Of a stretch of 64,000 nucleotides of DNA, positions 50,607 to 60,942 are shown in pieces; position 1 is the stretch's first letter, and every line of letters starts with the position of its first letter. Below the pieces are notes generated by a model. That model saw only the letters and a program-made list of their open reading frames with translations, had not been told where the DNA came from and made no database searches. The translations under genes were made by a program, and so were the position numbers. The stretch is from an alpha proteobacterium SCGC AAA536-K22 (GTDB lineage: Bacteria > Pseudomonadota > Alphaproteobacteria > Puniceispirillales > Marisalimonadaceae). Where the stretch lies: positions 1 through 64,000 of the forward strand of contig ATWQ01000008.1 in the NCBI GenBank assembly GCA_000421325.1. The letters run 5' to 3'.

Positions 50607-51067
50607 TAAATCCCAAGCTCAATTCCATTGGCAAATGTTAAAACATACTCCTCTATCTGGTCAATATAATCATCACTCCAAACACCTTTTAAAATAAGCG
50701 GGGGTAAAACTTGTTTCCAACTTAAACCCTTTAAAATTTTATTTATGGCAAGTTTACTACCTTCCCCATCTAGTCCAGCACGAACATAATAAACTATAGG
50801 AAGACCTTGTGTTTTTTCTCTTAACTCGTCATAGCACCTATCAAAAAAATCTTTAGTTAAACCCGACATATAACCAAAATTTTCTGTAGTTCCAATAATA
50901 AGACCGTCAATTAAATGAAAAGATGAAGTGTTTGCTTCTAATGAGCTTAACATCTTAAAATTAATATTTTGACTAAAGTTACAAAGATTATTTTCAACAT
51001 GATTAGATAATTTTATTGTGTTAGTTGAAGGAGAATGATGAATATATAGAATATTTTTAGGTTTCAT
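50603..51067 (-). CDS. Flavodoxin-like / NAD(P)H-FMN reductase-like protein
   Basis: HHSPSTNTIKLSNHVEN, IIGTTENFGYMSGLTKDFFDR. Confidence 0.75.
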   Translation of the reverse strand: MKPKNILYIHHSPSTNTIKLSNHVENNLCNFSQNINFKMLSSLEANTSSFHLIDGLIIGTTENFGYMSGLTKDFFDRCYDELREKTQGLPIVYYVRAGLDGEGSKLAINKILKGLSWKQVLPPLILKGVWSDDYIDQIEEYVLTFANGIELGIY

Positions 51068-51100
51068 TTTTTATAATAATCATAGCATGAAGATTTAAAA

Positions 51101-51715
51101 TTATCTTTTAGAAACACCAAAATGGTTTAAAAACTCAACTAAATTTTCAAAGGGTTGAGCTCCTACCATACTTTGTTTTTGATATACATAGGTAGGGACT
51201 CCAGTAACACCATAATTTCTAGATTTTTTCCAATCTTCATCAATGTTTTTCATAAAAAGTCGATTTTTAATGACTTTTTTTGCTTCTTTAGGATCTAACC
51301 CAGATTTAGAAACGACGTCTAAAATTACACTTTCCAAACCTACGTTCAAACCTTGAACAAAATAGGCCTCAAAAAAATTATCATGAATAGATGTTTTATT
51401 GTCTATAGACTGAGCCCAAGCTCCAATTTCTTGAGCTAATCTACTATTGTAAGTATGCGTCCTATCATTGTATGAAAGACCTTCGTTAATCATTAGTACT
51501 TTCATTCTTTCATTTTTTTGATCTATATCATCTTGGGTTGATCCAAAAAGTTCAAGTAAAGTTTTTCCTTCTGTTGGTGTTTCAGGATGGAGAGGAAAAT
51601 GAATTAATTGAATATCAATTTTGAATCGCTTTTTAATTTTTTTAATTCTAGAGTCACCTAAATAACACCATGGGCAAACGTAATCGGTAAATACTTCTAG
51701 CTTTTGATTACTCAT
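51101..51715 (-). CDS. DsbA family oxidoreductase (FrnE-like)
   Basis: VFTDYVCPWCYLGDSRI; GVTGVPTYVYQ. Confidence 0.9.
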   Translation of the reverse strand: MSNQKLEVFTDYVCPWCYLGDSRIKKIKKRFKIDIQLIHFPLHPETPTEGKTLLELFGSTQDDIDQKNERMKVLMINEGLSYNDRTHTYNSRLAQEIGAWAQSIDNKTSIHDNFFEAYFVQGLNVGLESVILDVVSKSGLDPKEAKKVIKNRLFMKNIDEDWKKSRNYGVTGVPTYVYQKQSMVGAQPFENLVEFLNHFGVSKR

Positions 51716-51972
51716 TTATTTTCCTAAAATTACAATGTGACAGTTTTTATTAATAAATAAAAAATATGTAATTGTAAATTTAATTGAGTGTTTGAAAATT
51801 AAGTTATAACCTTTTGATAAGGATTAACATTATATGGATTAAAGTTAAATATATGAGGTATCAATATAAAATCCATATTTTATAAACCGGTAAGATTGAA
51901 TATTAATTCAACAAGGTACTAATTATTATCATTCTAATGAAGATCGTTGCTTACAAAAGATAATAATAAAAA

Positions 51973-52801
51973 ATGAATTTTTTGAAAGGACATAAATTGC
52001 AAAGTTTAAAAGATAAAAATGCTGTTGTAACTGGAGGATCAAAAGGGATTGGTAAAAGTGTTTGCCTTGCCTTAGCTAATGCAGGAGCGAATATTTTCAT
52101 TTTGGATATAAATAAAGAAGAGGGTTTAAAAACGGTTGAAGAGCTTTTAAAATTAAATGTTGAAGCATATTTTTTTTTCTATGAATGTTTCTGAAGAAAA
52201 TGAATGGATAGACTTTGTTACTTCTTTAAAGGTCAAAAATAAACCTATAGATATTTTGGTTAATAATGCCGGTATATGGTTAGGCAAAGAAATTAACAAT
52301 GTTACTTTTGAGGAATATCAAAAATTAATATCTATAAATCTAACTGGCGTATTTTTAGGTATAAAACATCTTACACCATCCCTTATAGAGGCTGGAGAAA
52401 AAACAAAATTTGGAAGTTCTGTAATTAATCTTAGTTCAGTTGCTGGGTTAGTAGGTTCTCAACTTGATCCATTATATTCTATGACAAAGGGTGGTATAAC
52501 AACTTTCACTAAATCAATGGCTATATATTTTGGTAAAAAAAAATATCCTATTAGAATAAATCAAGTACATCCTGGCATAATTGAGACTGACATGGGGAAA
52601 CAAGTTGCTGAAGCTAGAATTAATCAAAACCCTAAAATGACAAAGGAAGAATCTTATTCATCAGGAATTATGCAAACTCCACTAGGACGTTTAGGAACAG
52701 TACAAGAAGTAGCTAACACAATATTATTTTTATCTTCGGATGAATCAAGTTTTATGACAGGTTCAAGTTTAGTGGTTGATGGTGGTTTAACTGCACAATA
52801 A
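51973..52801 (+). pseudogene. Short-chain dehydrogenase/reductase split by +1 frameshift in a T9 run (52170-52178)
   Basis: ORFs 51973-52194 (VTGGSKGIGKSVCLAL) and 52157-52801 (LVNNAGIW, YSMTKGGI) join if one T is removed. Confidence 0.85.
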
Positions 52802-52845
52802 TTTTAAAATTACATAAATTCAAATTGAAGGATTGTTGAAAAATC

Positions 52846-53601
52846 AAAAGAAATCTTGAAAATAAAATTGCCTGGATAACTGGAGCAGGTTCAGGAATAG
52901 GCCAAAATGCTGCAATCAAATTATCAGAACTGGGTATGAAGGTAATTTTATCCGGTAGAAACACAAAAAATCTGAAAGATACTTCCTTAAAATGCAGGCA
53001 TAATACTATAATCAAAACTCTGGATGTTTCTGATAAACAATCTGTAAAAGAAATTGTGAATGAAATTAAAAAAGAAGTTAAATTTATTGATGTTTTAGTC
53101 AATTGTGCTGGAATAAATATTGAAAGTAGAGATTGGGATAATGTCAATGAAGATGAATGGGACAATGTAATTCAAACCAATTTAAATGGACTGTTTTATT
53201 GTTGTAAATCTGTAATACCAATTATGAAACAGAAAATGGATGGGTTAATTATTAATGTTTCATCTTGGTCAGGTAATCACGTTAGTTTATTATCTGGTGT
53301 TTCATACACTTCCTCAAAACATGCATTAAATGCAATGACTGAAACAATTAATATGAAATATTGTAATTATGGGATTAGGGCTTGCGCTTTATGTCCTGGT
53401 GAAGTGGCAACTGCAATATTAGATAAACGTCCAAAAAAACTCACTATTGAACAAAAAAATAAAATGCTTCAACCTGATGATTTAGGAGAAACAATATCTT
53501 TCTTATGTCAAATGCCAAAACATGTATGCATAAATGAATTAACTATTAGCCCAACTTGGCATAGAAGGTATATTGCTGACCTTGGAATTGAGAAATTATA
53601 A
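52846..53601 (+). pseudogene. Second SDR; conserved N-terminus lies upstream of the called start with no in-frame start codon
   Basis: LENKIAWITGAGSGIGQNAAIKLSELGMKVILSGRN continuous with ORF 52936-53601; upstream TGA and no ATG/GTG/TTG in frame. Confidence 0.65.
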
Positions 53602-53616
53602 TACAGTCCTAAATTA

Positions 53617-54486
53617 TTAAACTTCTATCTTATCTTGTGTTTTATGAATAAAGTCACTTTCATCATGTCTTTCATGAAGTTGGGCACCTAAGTAACCTGT
53701 TATTTTATTAACCATTCTTCCCCTTTTAACAGCAGGTCTTTCATTAATAAGATTTGCCCACCTCATAACATTTTTATAGGATTTTACATCTAAAAATTCT
53801 TCAGCTCCATATAATCGTCCTAAAACTAATGCGCCATACCATGACCAAATTGCAATGTCAGCAATAGTATATTCTTCATTACAAACAAAAGTTTTTTCTG
53901 ATAGTAACTTGTCTAAGACATCAAGTTGTCTTTTAACCTCCATAGAAAAACGATTAATGGGGTATTCAATTTTTTCAGGAGCATACGCATAAAAATGGCC
54001 AAAACCACCTCCAAGATATGGTGCGCTAGCCATTTGCCAAAACAACCAATTCATGCATTCAGTTCTAGATGCAAAAGATTTAGGTACAAATTTTTCAAAT
54101 TTATCAGCTAAGTACAAAAGTATAGAGCCTGATTCAAAAATTTTTAATGGTTGATCATTTGAATTATCTAATAGACTAGGTATTTTTGAGTTAGGATTAA
54201 TATCTACGAACCCTGAACTAAACTGATCCCCTTTTCCTATTCTAATTAGCCACGCGTCATATTCAGCTTCTTTAATACCTAATGATAGTAACTCCTCTAG
54301 CATAATAGTTACTTTTACACCATTAGGAGTTCCTTGCGAATATAATTGAAAAGGGTGTATCCCAATTGGAAGATCTTTTTCATGAGTGTGTCCTGATATT
54401 GGTCTGTTTATATTAGCAAACTTTCCACCATTTTCTTTATCCCATTGCCATTTTTGAGGAGGAGTATAATTTTGAGAGTTAGACAA
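53617..54486 (-). CDS. Glutathione S-transferase, YghU-like
   Basis: GKFANINRPISGHTHEKDLPIGIHPFQLYSQGTPNGVKVTIMLEE; ESGSILLYLADKF. Confidence 0.92.
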   Translation of the reverse strand: MSNSQNYTPPQKWQWDKENGGKFANINRPISGHTHEKDLPIGIHPFQLYSQGTPNGVKVTIMLEELLSLGIKEAEYDAWLIRIGKGDQFSSGFVDINPNSKIPSLLDNSNDQPLKIFESGSILLYLADKFEKFVPKSFASRTECMNWLFWQMASAPYLGGGFGHFYAYAPEKIEYPINRFSMEVKRQLDVLDKLLSEKTFVCNEEYTIADIAIWSWYGALVLGRLYGAEEFLDVKSYKNVMRWANLINERPAVKRGRMVNKITGYLGAQLHERHDESDFIHKTQDKIEV

Positions 54487-54519
54487 TTTAGTTCCCTTCT
54501 AATTTATAAAATGCAGGTA

Positions 54520-56160
54520 TTAATAATTTAAGTTAATTATTTCCAAGGGTTCTTTTCCTAAAACTAGATCTGATCCTTTTTCACCTATTAATGTTGCACC
54601 AGAGTGTAAATTAGCAGACAACATCGTAGGCATTATAGATGCATCTACCACTCTAATATTCTGAAGACCATATACTTTCAGTGAGTTATCAACAACTGCA
54701 GTTGGATCTGTTTTTGGACCCATTCTACATGTACCCATTTGATGATACGTGGTTGTTCCTCTTTCTCTAGCAATTTGTAATAATTCTTCATCAGATTGCG
54801 CATCCAATCCAGGATAAACCTCGTAATCAAAGTAATTAGATAAAGCTTTCGAATGCATTAATCTTCTTGATAATTTTAATCCTGCTACAACTACCCTCTT
54901 ATCTTCTTCTGCATCAAGATAGTTAGGTTGAATCTCAGGTGCTTCAAAAGGATTATTACTTTTAGCTTTAACCCATCCTAGTGACTCAGGTCTTTGTTGC
55001 CAAGCAGCAACAGTAAAGCCCGGTTCAGTATCAAGAGTTGATTGAACTCCTTCTTTATAAGAAGCAGGAGTAAATGTCATTTGTAAGTCATGGTTTCTTA
55101 TAGCTTCATTAGAATGCCAAAAACAGTAAACTAATGTTGGACTCAAATTGACAATTGATTGTTTACCTAGAATATATTTCCCAATTTCTTTGAATAATTT
55201 GTATCCTCTAGATTTTTCATTAATAGTTTCAACATTCTTAGCTCTTGCTGTCATTCTAGGTGCAAAGTGATCTCTTAAATTCATACCTACACCCTTCAGG
55301 TCATGAATTACATCTATCCCAATATCTTTTAAATATTCTCCTGAACCTACACCTGATAAATGCAATAAATGTGGTGATTTTATAACTCCTGATGAGAGGA
55401 TTACTTCTTTATTAACTTTTAAAATCACTTTTTTATCTTTTATACCACCTTTGAGATACTCAACCCCTGTCGCAGTTTTATTTTCAATAACAATCTTAGT
55501 TACAAAAGCATTAGTAATTATTTGAAGGTTTCTTCGAGATTTGGCAGGGTTCAAAAAAGCTTTAGCTGAACTTACTCTAAATCTACCTTTAGTAGTTCTT
55601 TGAACATAGGAAACACCCTCTTGAGACTCTCCATTATAATCTTTGTTTAGAGGAATACCTTCTTCAACGGCTCCTTTTATAAATGCTTCACAAAGTGGAT
55701 CTCGGTATTCCAAATCAGTTATTGGCAATTCACCTTCTGATCCTCTGAAAATATCATCATGTTCTCCTATTCTTTTTTCATATCTTTTGAAATAAGGAAG
55801 TAAATCAGAGTAGCTCCAACCTTTATTTCCCTTTTGAGCCCAGACATCAAAATCCATATTTTGACCTCTATTGAAAACCATTCCATTAATTGAACTTGAT
55901 CCACCTAATGTCTTACCCCTGGGAATATCAATAACTCTTCCTGCTGTTCCCCAACTTGGTTCAGATTGAAATAACCAATTCACACTTGGATTAGTAAGAG
56001 TTTTCATAAAACCTGCTGGTATGTGGATAAAAGGGTTCCAATCTGGGGGGCCTGCTTCTAGAAGACAAACAGAGTTTTTTCCATCTGCACTCAATCTATT
56101 TGCAAGAACACAGCCTGCTGAGCCTGCGCCAATAATAATATAGTCAAAACTATTTACCAT
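54520..56160 (-). CDS. GMC family oxidoreductase (choline-dehydrogenase-like)
   Basis: IIGAGSAGCVLANRLS, GGSSSINGMVFNRG, THYQMGTCRMG-like TYHQMGTCRMGPKTDP. Confidence 0.93.
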   Translation of the reverse strand: MVNSFDYIIIGAGSAGCVLANRLSADGKNSVCLLEAGPPDWNPFIHIPAGFMKTLTNPSVNWLFQSEPSWGTAGRVIDIPRGKTLGGSSSINGMVFNRGQNMDFDVWAQKGNKGWSYSDLLPYFKRYEKRIGEHDDIFRGSEGELPITDLEYRDPLCEAFIKGAVEEGIPLNKDYNGESQEGVSYVQRTTKGRFRVSSAKAFLNPAKSRRNLQIITNAFVTKIVIENKTATGVEYLKGGIKDKKVILKVNKEVILSSGVIKSPHLLHLSGVGSGEYLKDIGIDVIHDLKGVGMNLRDHFAPRMTARAKNVETINEKSRGYKLFKEIGKYILGKQSIVNLSPTLVYCFWHSNEAIRNHDLQMTFTPASYKEGVQSTLDTEPGFTVAAWQQRPESLGWVKAKSNNPFEAPEIQPNYLDAEEDKRVVVAGLKLSRRLMHSKALSNYFDYEVYPGLDAQSDEELLQIARERGTTTYHQMGTCRMGPKTDPTAVVDNSLKVYGLQNIRVVDASIMPTMLSANLHSGATLIGEKGSDLVLGKEPLEIINLNY

Positions 56161-56275
56161 TAATATATCCAGTTTAATTTTGATTAACGAATTTTAATTT
56201 AATATACTAATTTATCATTTTATTTATACAAATAGAAAAGATAAAATTCTTAATTTAACATCAATCTTCATATTA

Positions 56276-56398
56276 TTACCAAGATTGCAACCAAATTACT
56301 AATTGATCTCTTAGACCTGTAGAAACTAATATTGCTTGGATATCATCAAAGAAAAAAAATATTAAAGCTGATAAAATTATTCCAAATATAAAAGTCAT
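56276..56398 (-). CDS. 40-aa single-TM microprotein
   Basis: MTFIFGIILSALIFFFFDDIQAILVSTGLRDQLVIWLQSW*. Confidence 0.5.
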   Translation of the reverse strand: MTFIFGIILSALIFFFFDDIQAILVSTGLRDQLVIWLQSW

Positions 56399-56493
56399 TT
56401 AAATTCCTTTGCAAAAAATATTTTATATTAAAATTTAAAAACTTGAATTATAAAAAAAAAAAAAATAAAGTAACTAATCAATAGGAGAAAAAA

Positions 56494-56598
56494 ATGAACA
56501 ACGATAAATATACATTTACTGAAACTTTAAAATCTGAATTAGTTATTGCAGCTATAATGTTTATTCCCCTTACTTTCACCATCACTGGATTATTTTAA
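56494..56598 (+). CDS. 34-aa single-TM microprotein
   Basis: MNNDKYTFTETLKSELVIAAIMFIPLTFTITGLF*, preceded by AATAGGAGAAAAAA (SD). Confidence 0.6.
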   Translation: MNNDKYTFTETLKSELVIAAIMFIPLTFTITGLF

Positions 56599-57773
56599 AG
56601 ACCAAATATTACCTCTTCATCTAAAAGTTTTGTTATAAAGTCTTCACTATAGCCTAATCCTTTAATTATTTCTTTAGTATGTTGTCCTAAAGACGGAGCT
56701 ATTGATAATTTATCTCCATTAACCAATCTTGACATGCCAGGTAAATTTGGAACAGGCCATACTTGGTTAGTTGTAGGTTGATCTAACCAAGAAATTAACT
56801 CTAATGCTTTAGTTTGTTCACTTTCTACGAATTCTTTATAGTTTTGTACTTTTTCGTTCTGAACTTCAAATTTGTTTAATAAATTTTTCCAATACTCAGT
56901 TGTCTCTGTAATAAAAAGTTTTTGTACATCCTTTGAAAGAATAGATTCATGTTGTCTTCTTACGGAGTTAGTTGAAAAACGTTTGTCAGTAAGATAACTA
57001 TCCCATCCAACAGCATTACAAAATTTGGTAAACTCATGATTTTTCACAACAATAATTTGTATCCATCCATCTTTAGTTTGAAAAGTTCCTGAAGGTGAAG
57101 AAGCATGAGTATAAGGCCCTTCCATATATCCACTCATAAGTCTTATTGACTGCATGGCTGCAGCAGCTTCCATTAAACTAACTTCAATTTTTTTTCCAAC
57201 ATCTTCATTTATTCTAGCAAATAAAGCTGAAGCAATTAGTTGAGTTGCATATAAGGCAGTAGTCATATCAAAAATAATAACAGGAGTTCTGTGAGGAATG
57301 GCATCGGGACCCTTGTTTTCTGACATAAAACCAGTAAAAGCTTGTAAAACAGGATCCATAGCAGGTTTGTTACACAAAGGACCTTTTTGACCAAACCCTG
57401 AAATAGATAAATAGATAAGTTTAGGATTAATATTTTTTAATCTCTCATAATCATAACCCAATCTATCTATTACTCCTGGCCTAAAGCCTTCGATGAATAC
57501 ATCACATTCTTTAATAATTTTATCCAATACAGGCTGACTTTTTTGATTTTTTAAATCAAATACTATACTTTTTTTTCCCATATTTGCAGTTACAGAAAAA
57601 GCAGAATGTTGTCCATATTCTTGACCAAGGTTTCTTGCCCAATCTCCATCTTTTGGCTCAACCTTAATTACTTCAGCTCCATATTGAGCCAAAAGCATTC
57701 CACAGTATGGGCCAGCAACTCCTTGAGAAAAGTCTATTACTTTTAGACCTTCATAAGGTTTTTCATATGACAT
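56595..57773 (-). CDS. CaiB/BaiF family CoA transferase
   Basis: DFSQGVAGPYCGMLLAQYGAEVIKVE, GFGQKGPLCNKPAMDPVLQAFTG. Confidence 0.92.
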   Translation of the reverse strand: MSYEKPYEGLKVIDFSQGVAGPYCGMLLAQYGAEVIKVEPKDGDWARNLGQEYGQHSAFSVTANMGKKSIVFDLKNQKSQPVLDKIIKECDVFIEGFRPGVIDRLGYDYERLKNINPKLIYLSISGFGQKGPLCNKPAMDPVLQAFTGFMSENKGPDAIPHRTPVIIFDMTTALYATQLIASALFARINEDVGKKIEVSLMEAAAAMQSIRLMSGYMEGPYTHASSPSGTFQTKDGWIQIIVVKNHEFTKFCNAVGWDSYLTDKRFSTNSVRRQHESILSKDVQKLFITETTEYWKNLLNKFEVQNEKVQNYKEFVESEQTKALELISWLDQPTTNQVWPVPNLPGMSRLVNGDKLSIAPSLGQHTKEIIKGLGYSEDFITKLLDEEVIFGL

Positions 57774-57924
57774 AAAAAAACTTTCAAAATAATTATAAAT
57801 ATTATTGACTAAGTTTTATTTTTCTCAAGTATAATTTTTTATTTAATTTCAATTAGTTGAATTTAAATCAATTTCAACTTATAGATTTATTATTTTTAAA
57901 TAAATTAGTTAAAACGAGAATAAT

Positions 57925-59361
57925 TTGAAACAAAACGTAAGCATATACTGGATCAGACAAGATCTTAGGTTAAATGATAATCCTGCTCTAACAGCATCTG
58001 TTAAAATTGGGTCAATAATTCCAATCTATATCCTCGATGATGAAAATCCTAAAGAACATAAAATAGGAAGTTCCAGTAAAATTTGGCTTCATTATTCATT
58101 ACAAAAACTCAGAAAACAATTTGATAATAAATTAATATTTTCTAAAGGAAATTCTGAAGTAATTTTGACTGAGCTTTGCCAATCTGAGTCAATAAGTAAT
58201 ATATTTTGGAATAGAGTTTATGAACCCTGGAGTATTTCAAGAGATAAAAAAATAAAGGAAAATATGAAAAAAGAAGGTGTTGAGATAAACACTTTCAATG
58301 GATCACTTTTGTGGGAACCTTGGCAAGTATTAAAAAATGACGGAACGCCTTATCGAGTTTTTACTCCCTATTATAGGAGGGGTTGTCTAAATGCAAATGA
58401 GCCAAGAAGACCATTGGAAAAACCTTGGAGAATAGACTATTTTGAAGTCAAAAACTTTAAATATTTAACTATTGATCAATTAAATTTATTACCCAAGCAT
58501 GCTTGGAAAGAAAAAATAATAGAGACATGGAATATTGGTGAAAAAGCAGCAAATAGACGATTAGACGAATTTGTTGAAAGTGAATTAAACGATTACAAAG
58601 AAGGTCGCAATTTTCCTTCTAAAAAAAATGTGTCCAGACTATCACCTCATCTACATTGGGGTGAAATCTCACCAAATACAGTATGGTTTAAAGTTTGGGA
58701 TTTAAATCAACTAGGAATTCAACACCAGCAAGACACAGATACTTTTTTGTCTGAAATGGGATGGAGAGAATTTTCTAATTACTTATTATACTATTTTCCA
58801 GAGTTGCCCCGAAAAAACTTGCAAAAGAAATTTGATAATTTTTCTTGGGATAATAATCCTTTATTTCTAAAAGCATGGCAAAAAGGTCAAACTGGTTATC
58901 CAATCATAGATGCTGGTATGAGAGAACTATGGTCAACAGGCTACATGCATAATAGATTAAGAATGATAGTTGGATCATTTTTAGTAAAGAACTTACTATT
59001 ACATTGGCATGAAGGTGAGAAGTGGTTTTGGGACTGTCTTGTAGATGCTAACTTGGCAAGCAATAGTTCAGGTTGGCAATGGATTGCAGGATGCGGAGCA
59101 GATGCTGCTCCATATTTTAGAATTTTCAACCCTATCACCCAAGGTTTAAAATTTGATGCAGACGGTGATTATGTTAGAAAGTTTGTTCCAGAAATCTCTT
59201 TGCTTCCTAATAAATTTTTATTCAATCCATGGGAAGCTCCAGATGACATCCTAAAAAAAGCCAATGTAAAATTAGGAGAAAATTATCCAAAACCAATTGT
59301 AGATATAAAGACATCTAGGCAAAAGGCGCTTTCTGCGTTTGCTAAATTGAAATCATCTTAA
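57925..59361 (+). CDS. phrB: Deoxyribodipyrimidine photolyase
   Basis: YWIRQDLRLNDNPAL, SRLSPHLHWGEIS, ASNSSGWQWIAGCGADAAPYFRIFNP. Confidence 0.94.
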   Translation: MKQNVSIYWIRQDLRLNDNPALTASVKIGSIIPIYILDDENPKEHKIGSSSKIWLHYSLQKLRKQFDNKLIFSKGNSEVILTELCQSESISNIFWNRVYEPWSISRDKKIKENMKKEGVEINTFNGSLLWEPWQVLKNDGTPYRVFTPYYRRGCLNANEPRRPLEKPWRIDYFEVKNFKYLTIDQLNLLPKHAWKEKIIETWNIGEKAANRRLDEFVESELNDYKEGRNFPSKKNVSRLSPHLHWGEISPNTVWFKVWDLNQLGIQHQQDTDTFLSEMGWREFSNYLLYYFPELPRKNLQKKFDNFSWDNNPLFLKAWQKGQTGYPIIDAGMRELWSTGYMHNRLRMIVGSFLVKNLLLHWHEGEKWFWDCLVDANLASNSSGWQWIAGCGADAAPYFRIFNPITQGLKFDADGDYVRKFVPEISLLPNKFLFNPWEAPDDILKKANVKLGENYPKPIVDIKTSRQKALSAFAKLKSS

Positions 59362-59362
59362 A

Positions 59363-60421
59363 ATGTATCAAAGGTTATATAGATATTTATTTTATATAAT
59401 CTTGTTTTTATTGACTTATCTTTTTTATATATTTCCTTTTGAAACTCTCAGTAAATATTTATCAAATGAAACTACATCTTATGAATATTCAATAATTAAC
59501 ACAATTATATTTTTTATATTAATTGTCTTTTACCTAAGATCTCACAGTACTTTTAAACCTCTAAAAATATTTGTCTATGAGGGATTAGGAATTGGTTTTA
59601 TAAGTTTTTTAATTATTTCAATTAGTCTTTTATTCAATTCATTTATCTCCATTAGTGAAAAATACATAGGGGTAATGTCATTGTTAATAATTATGATGAT
59701 ATCAATTTACGGAATGTTTAATGCTAGGAAAGTATTATTAAAAAAGATTAATGTAGAAACATCTAAAATTAATAAAAACTATAATATAATTTTTATTAGC
59801 GACGTACATTTAGGTACAAATACATCAAAACATCTTTCAAAAATCTTAAGTAAAATAGAAACTTTAGAATATGATTTTTTATTGATTGGAGGGGATCTTA
59901 TAGATTCTAGTTCCTTTAAATTAAATGATCTTAACTTATTCAATAACATTAAAAAGGATATATATTTTGTTAATGGAAACCATGAATATTATCTGAAGGA
60001 TTTTAAAAATAAAATAGAACAATTAAAGAAATTTAAAATTAAAGTTCTTAAAAATTCTAGTATACAAATCAACGAAATAAACTTAATCGGAATTGATGAT
60101 TTGCAAAGTAAATATTCTAAAATAAAATTTGTTGAGAAGTTGAATAAAAAAAACTTATTTAACTTAGTCCTATCACATAAACCTGATATCTGGGACAATA
60201 TAAAAGGTAAAAGTGATCTTATGTTGTCAGGTCATACTCATAACGGTCAAATTTTTCCATTTAACTTTTTAGTTAAATTAAAATTTAAATTTATTTATGG
60301 AATATATGAATATAAAAATTCAAAGCTTTATGTTTCGTCAGGCTCTGGTTGCTGGGGACCTAAGTTGAGAATTGGATCATCAAACGAGATTATAAATATT
60401 CAGCTAACAAAGATATCTTAA
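59363..60421 (+). CDS. Membrane metallophosphoesterase (YkuE/YaeI-like)
   Basis: FISDVHLGTNTS, LIGGDLID, VNGNHEYY, SGHTHNGQIFPF. Confidence 0.9.
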   Translation: MYQRLYRYLFYIILFLLTYLFYIFPFETLSKYLSNETTSYEYSIINTIIFFILIVFYLRSHSTFKPLKIFVYEGLGIGFISFLIISISLLFNSFISISEKYIGVMSLLIIMMISIYGMFNARKVLLKKINVETSKINKNYNIIFISDVHLGTNTSKHLSKILSKIETLEYDFLLIGGDLIDSSSFKLNDLNLFNNIKKDIYFVNGNHEYYLKDFKNKIEQLKKFKIKVLKNSSIQINEINLIGIDDLQSKYSKIKFVEKLNKKNLFNLVLSHKPDIWDNIKGKSDLMLSGHTHNGQIFPFNFLVKLKFKFIYGIYEYKNSKLYVSSGSGCWGPKLRIGSSNEIINIQLTKIS

Positions 60422-60425
60422 ATGT

Positions 60426-60902
60426 TTATTTAAGAAGCAGACTATTATCAATTTTGTAAAATTTAGATGCAGACTTTTTCAATGAATTTGCTGTTAAATT
60501 ATCTACACCATACACCTCTGCAAAAACTTTATTTTTCGAAATTATCCTTTGTAACAACAAATCAAAATCCCCATCACCTGAGGCTAAAACTATAATGTCT
60601 GATTGAGATGCATAATCCATGACATCTATTGTTATACCCACGTCCCAATCACCTTTTGATGAGCCATCATTTCTACTTATAAAAGGTTTTAATTTCACTT
60701 CAAAACCAATTCCCCTTAATATATTTTGAAATTGTATTTGTTTAGTATCATTTCTGTTAGTAGTGTAAGCAAATGCCGCAACTACTTCTCTGTCACAAGT
60801 GATCTTTTTCCAAAATTTGTTATAATCAAAATTAGATCCGAATATCTGCTTAGTAGTGTAATATATATTTTGTACATCAATGAATATTGAAACTTTCTTC
60901 AT
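60426..60902 (-). CDS. NYN domain protein (LabA/DUF88 family)
   Basis: IFIDVQNIYYTTKQ, KGDWDVGITIDVMDYA, LASGDGDFDLLLQR. Confidence 0.9.
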   Translation of the reverse strand: MKKVSIFIDVQNIYYTTKQIFGSNFDYNKFWKKITCDREVVAAFAYTTNRNDTKQIQFQNILRGIGFEVKLKPFISRNDGSSKGDWDVGITIDVMDYASQSDIIVLASGDGDFDLLLQRIISKNKVFAEVYGVDNLTANSLKKSASKFYKIDNSLLLK

Positions 60903-60942
60903 AACAACTCTCTTTAACCAAAAATGATAAACTTAACAATAT

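Noticed and set aside
60426-60902. NYN-domain protein as part of a defence system
   Set aside because: Standalone LabA/DUF88-like gene between metallophosphoesterase and ilvA with no defence-type neighbours.
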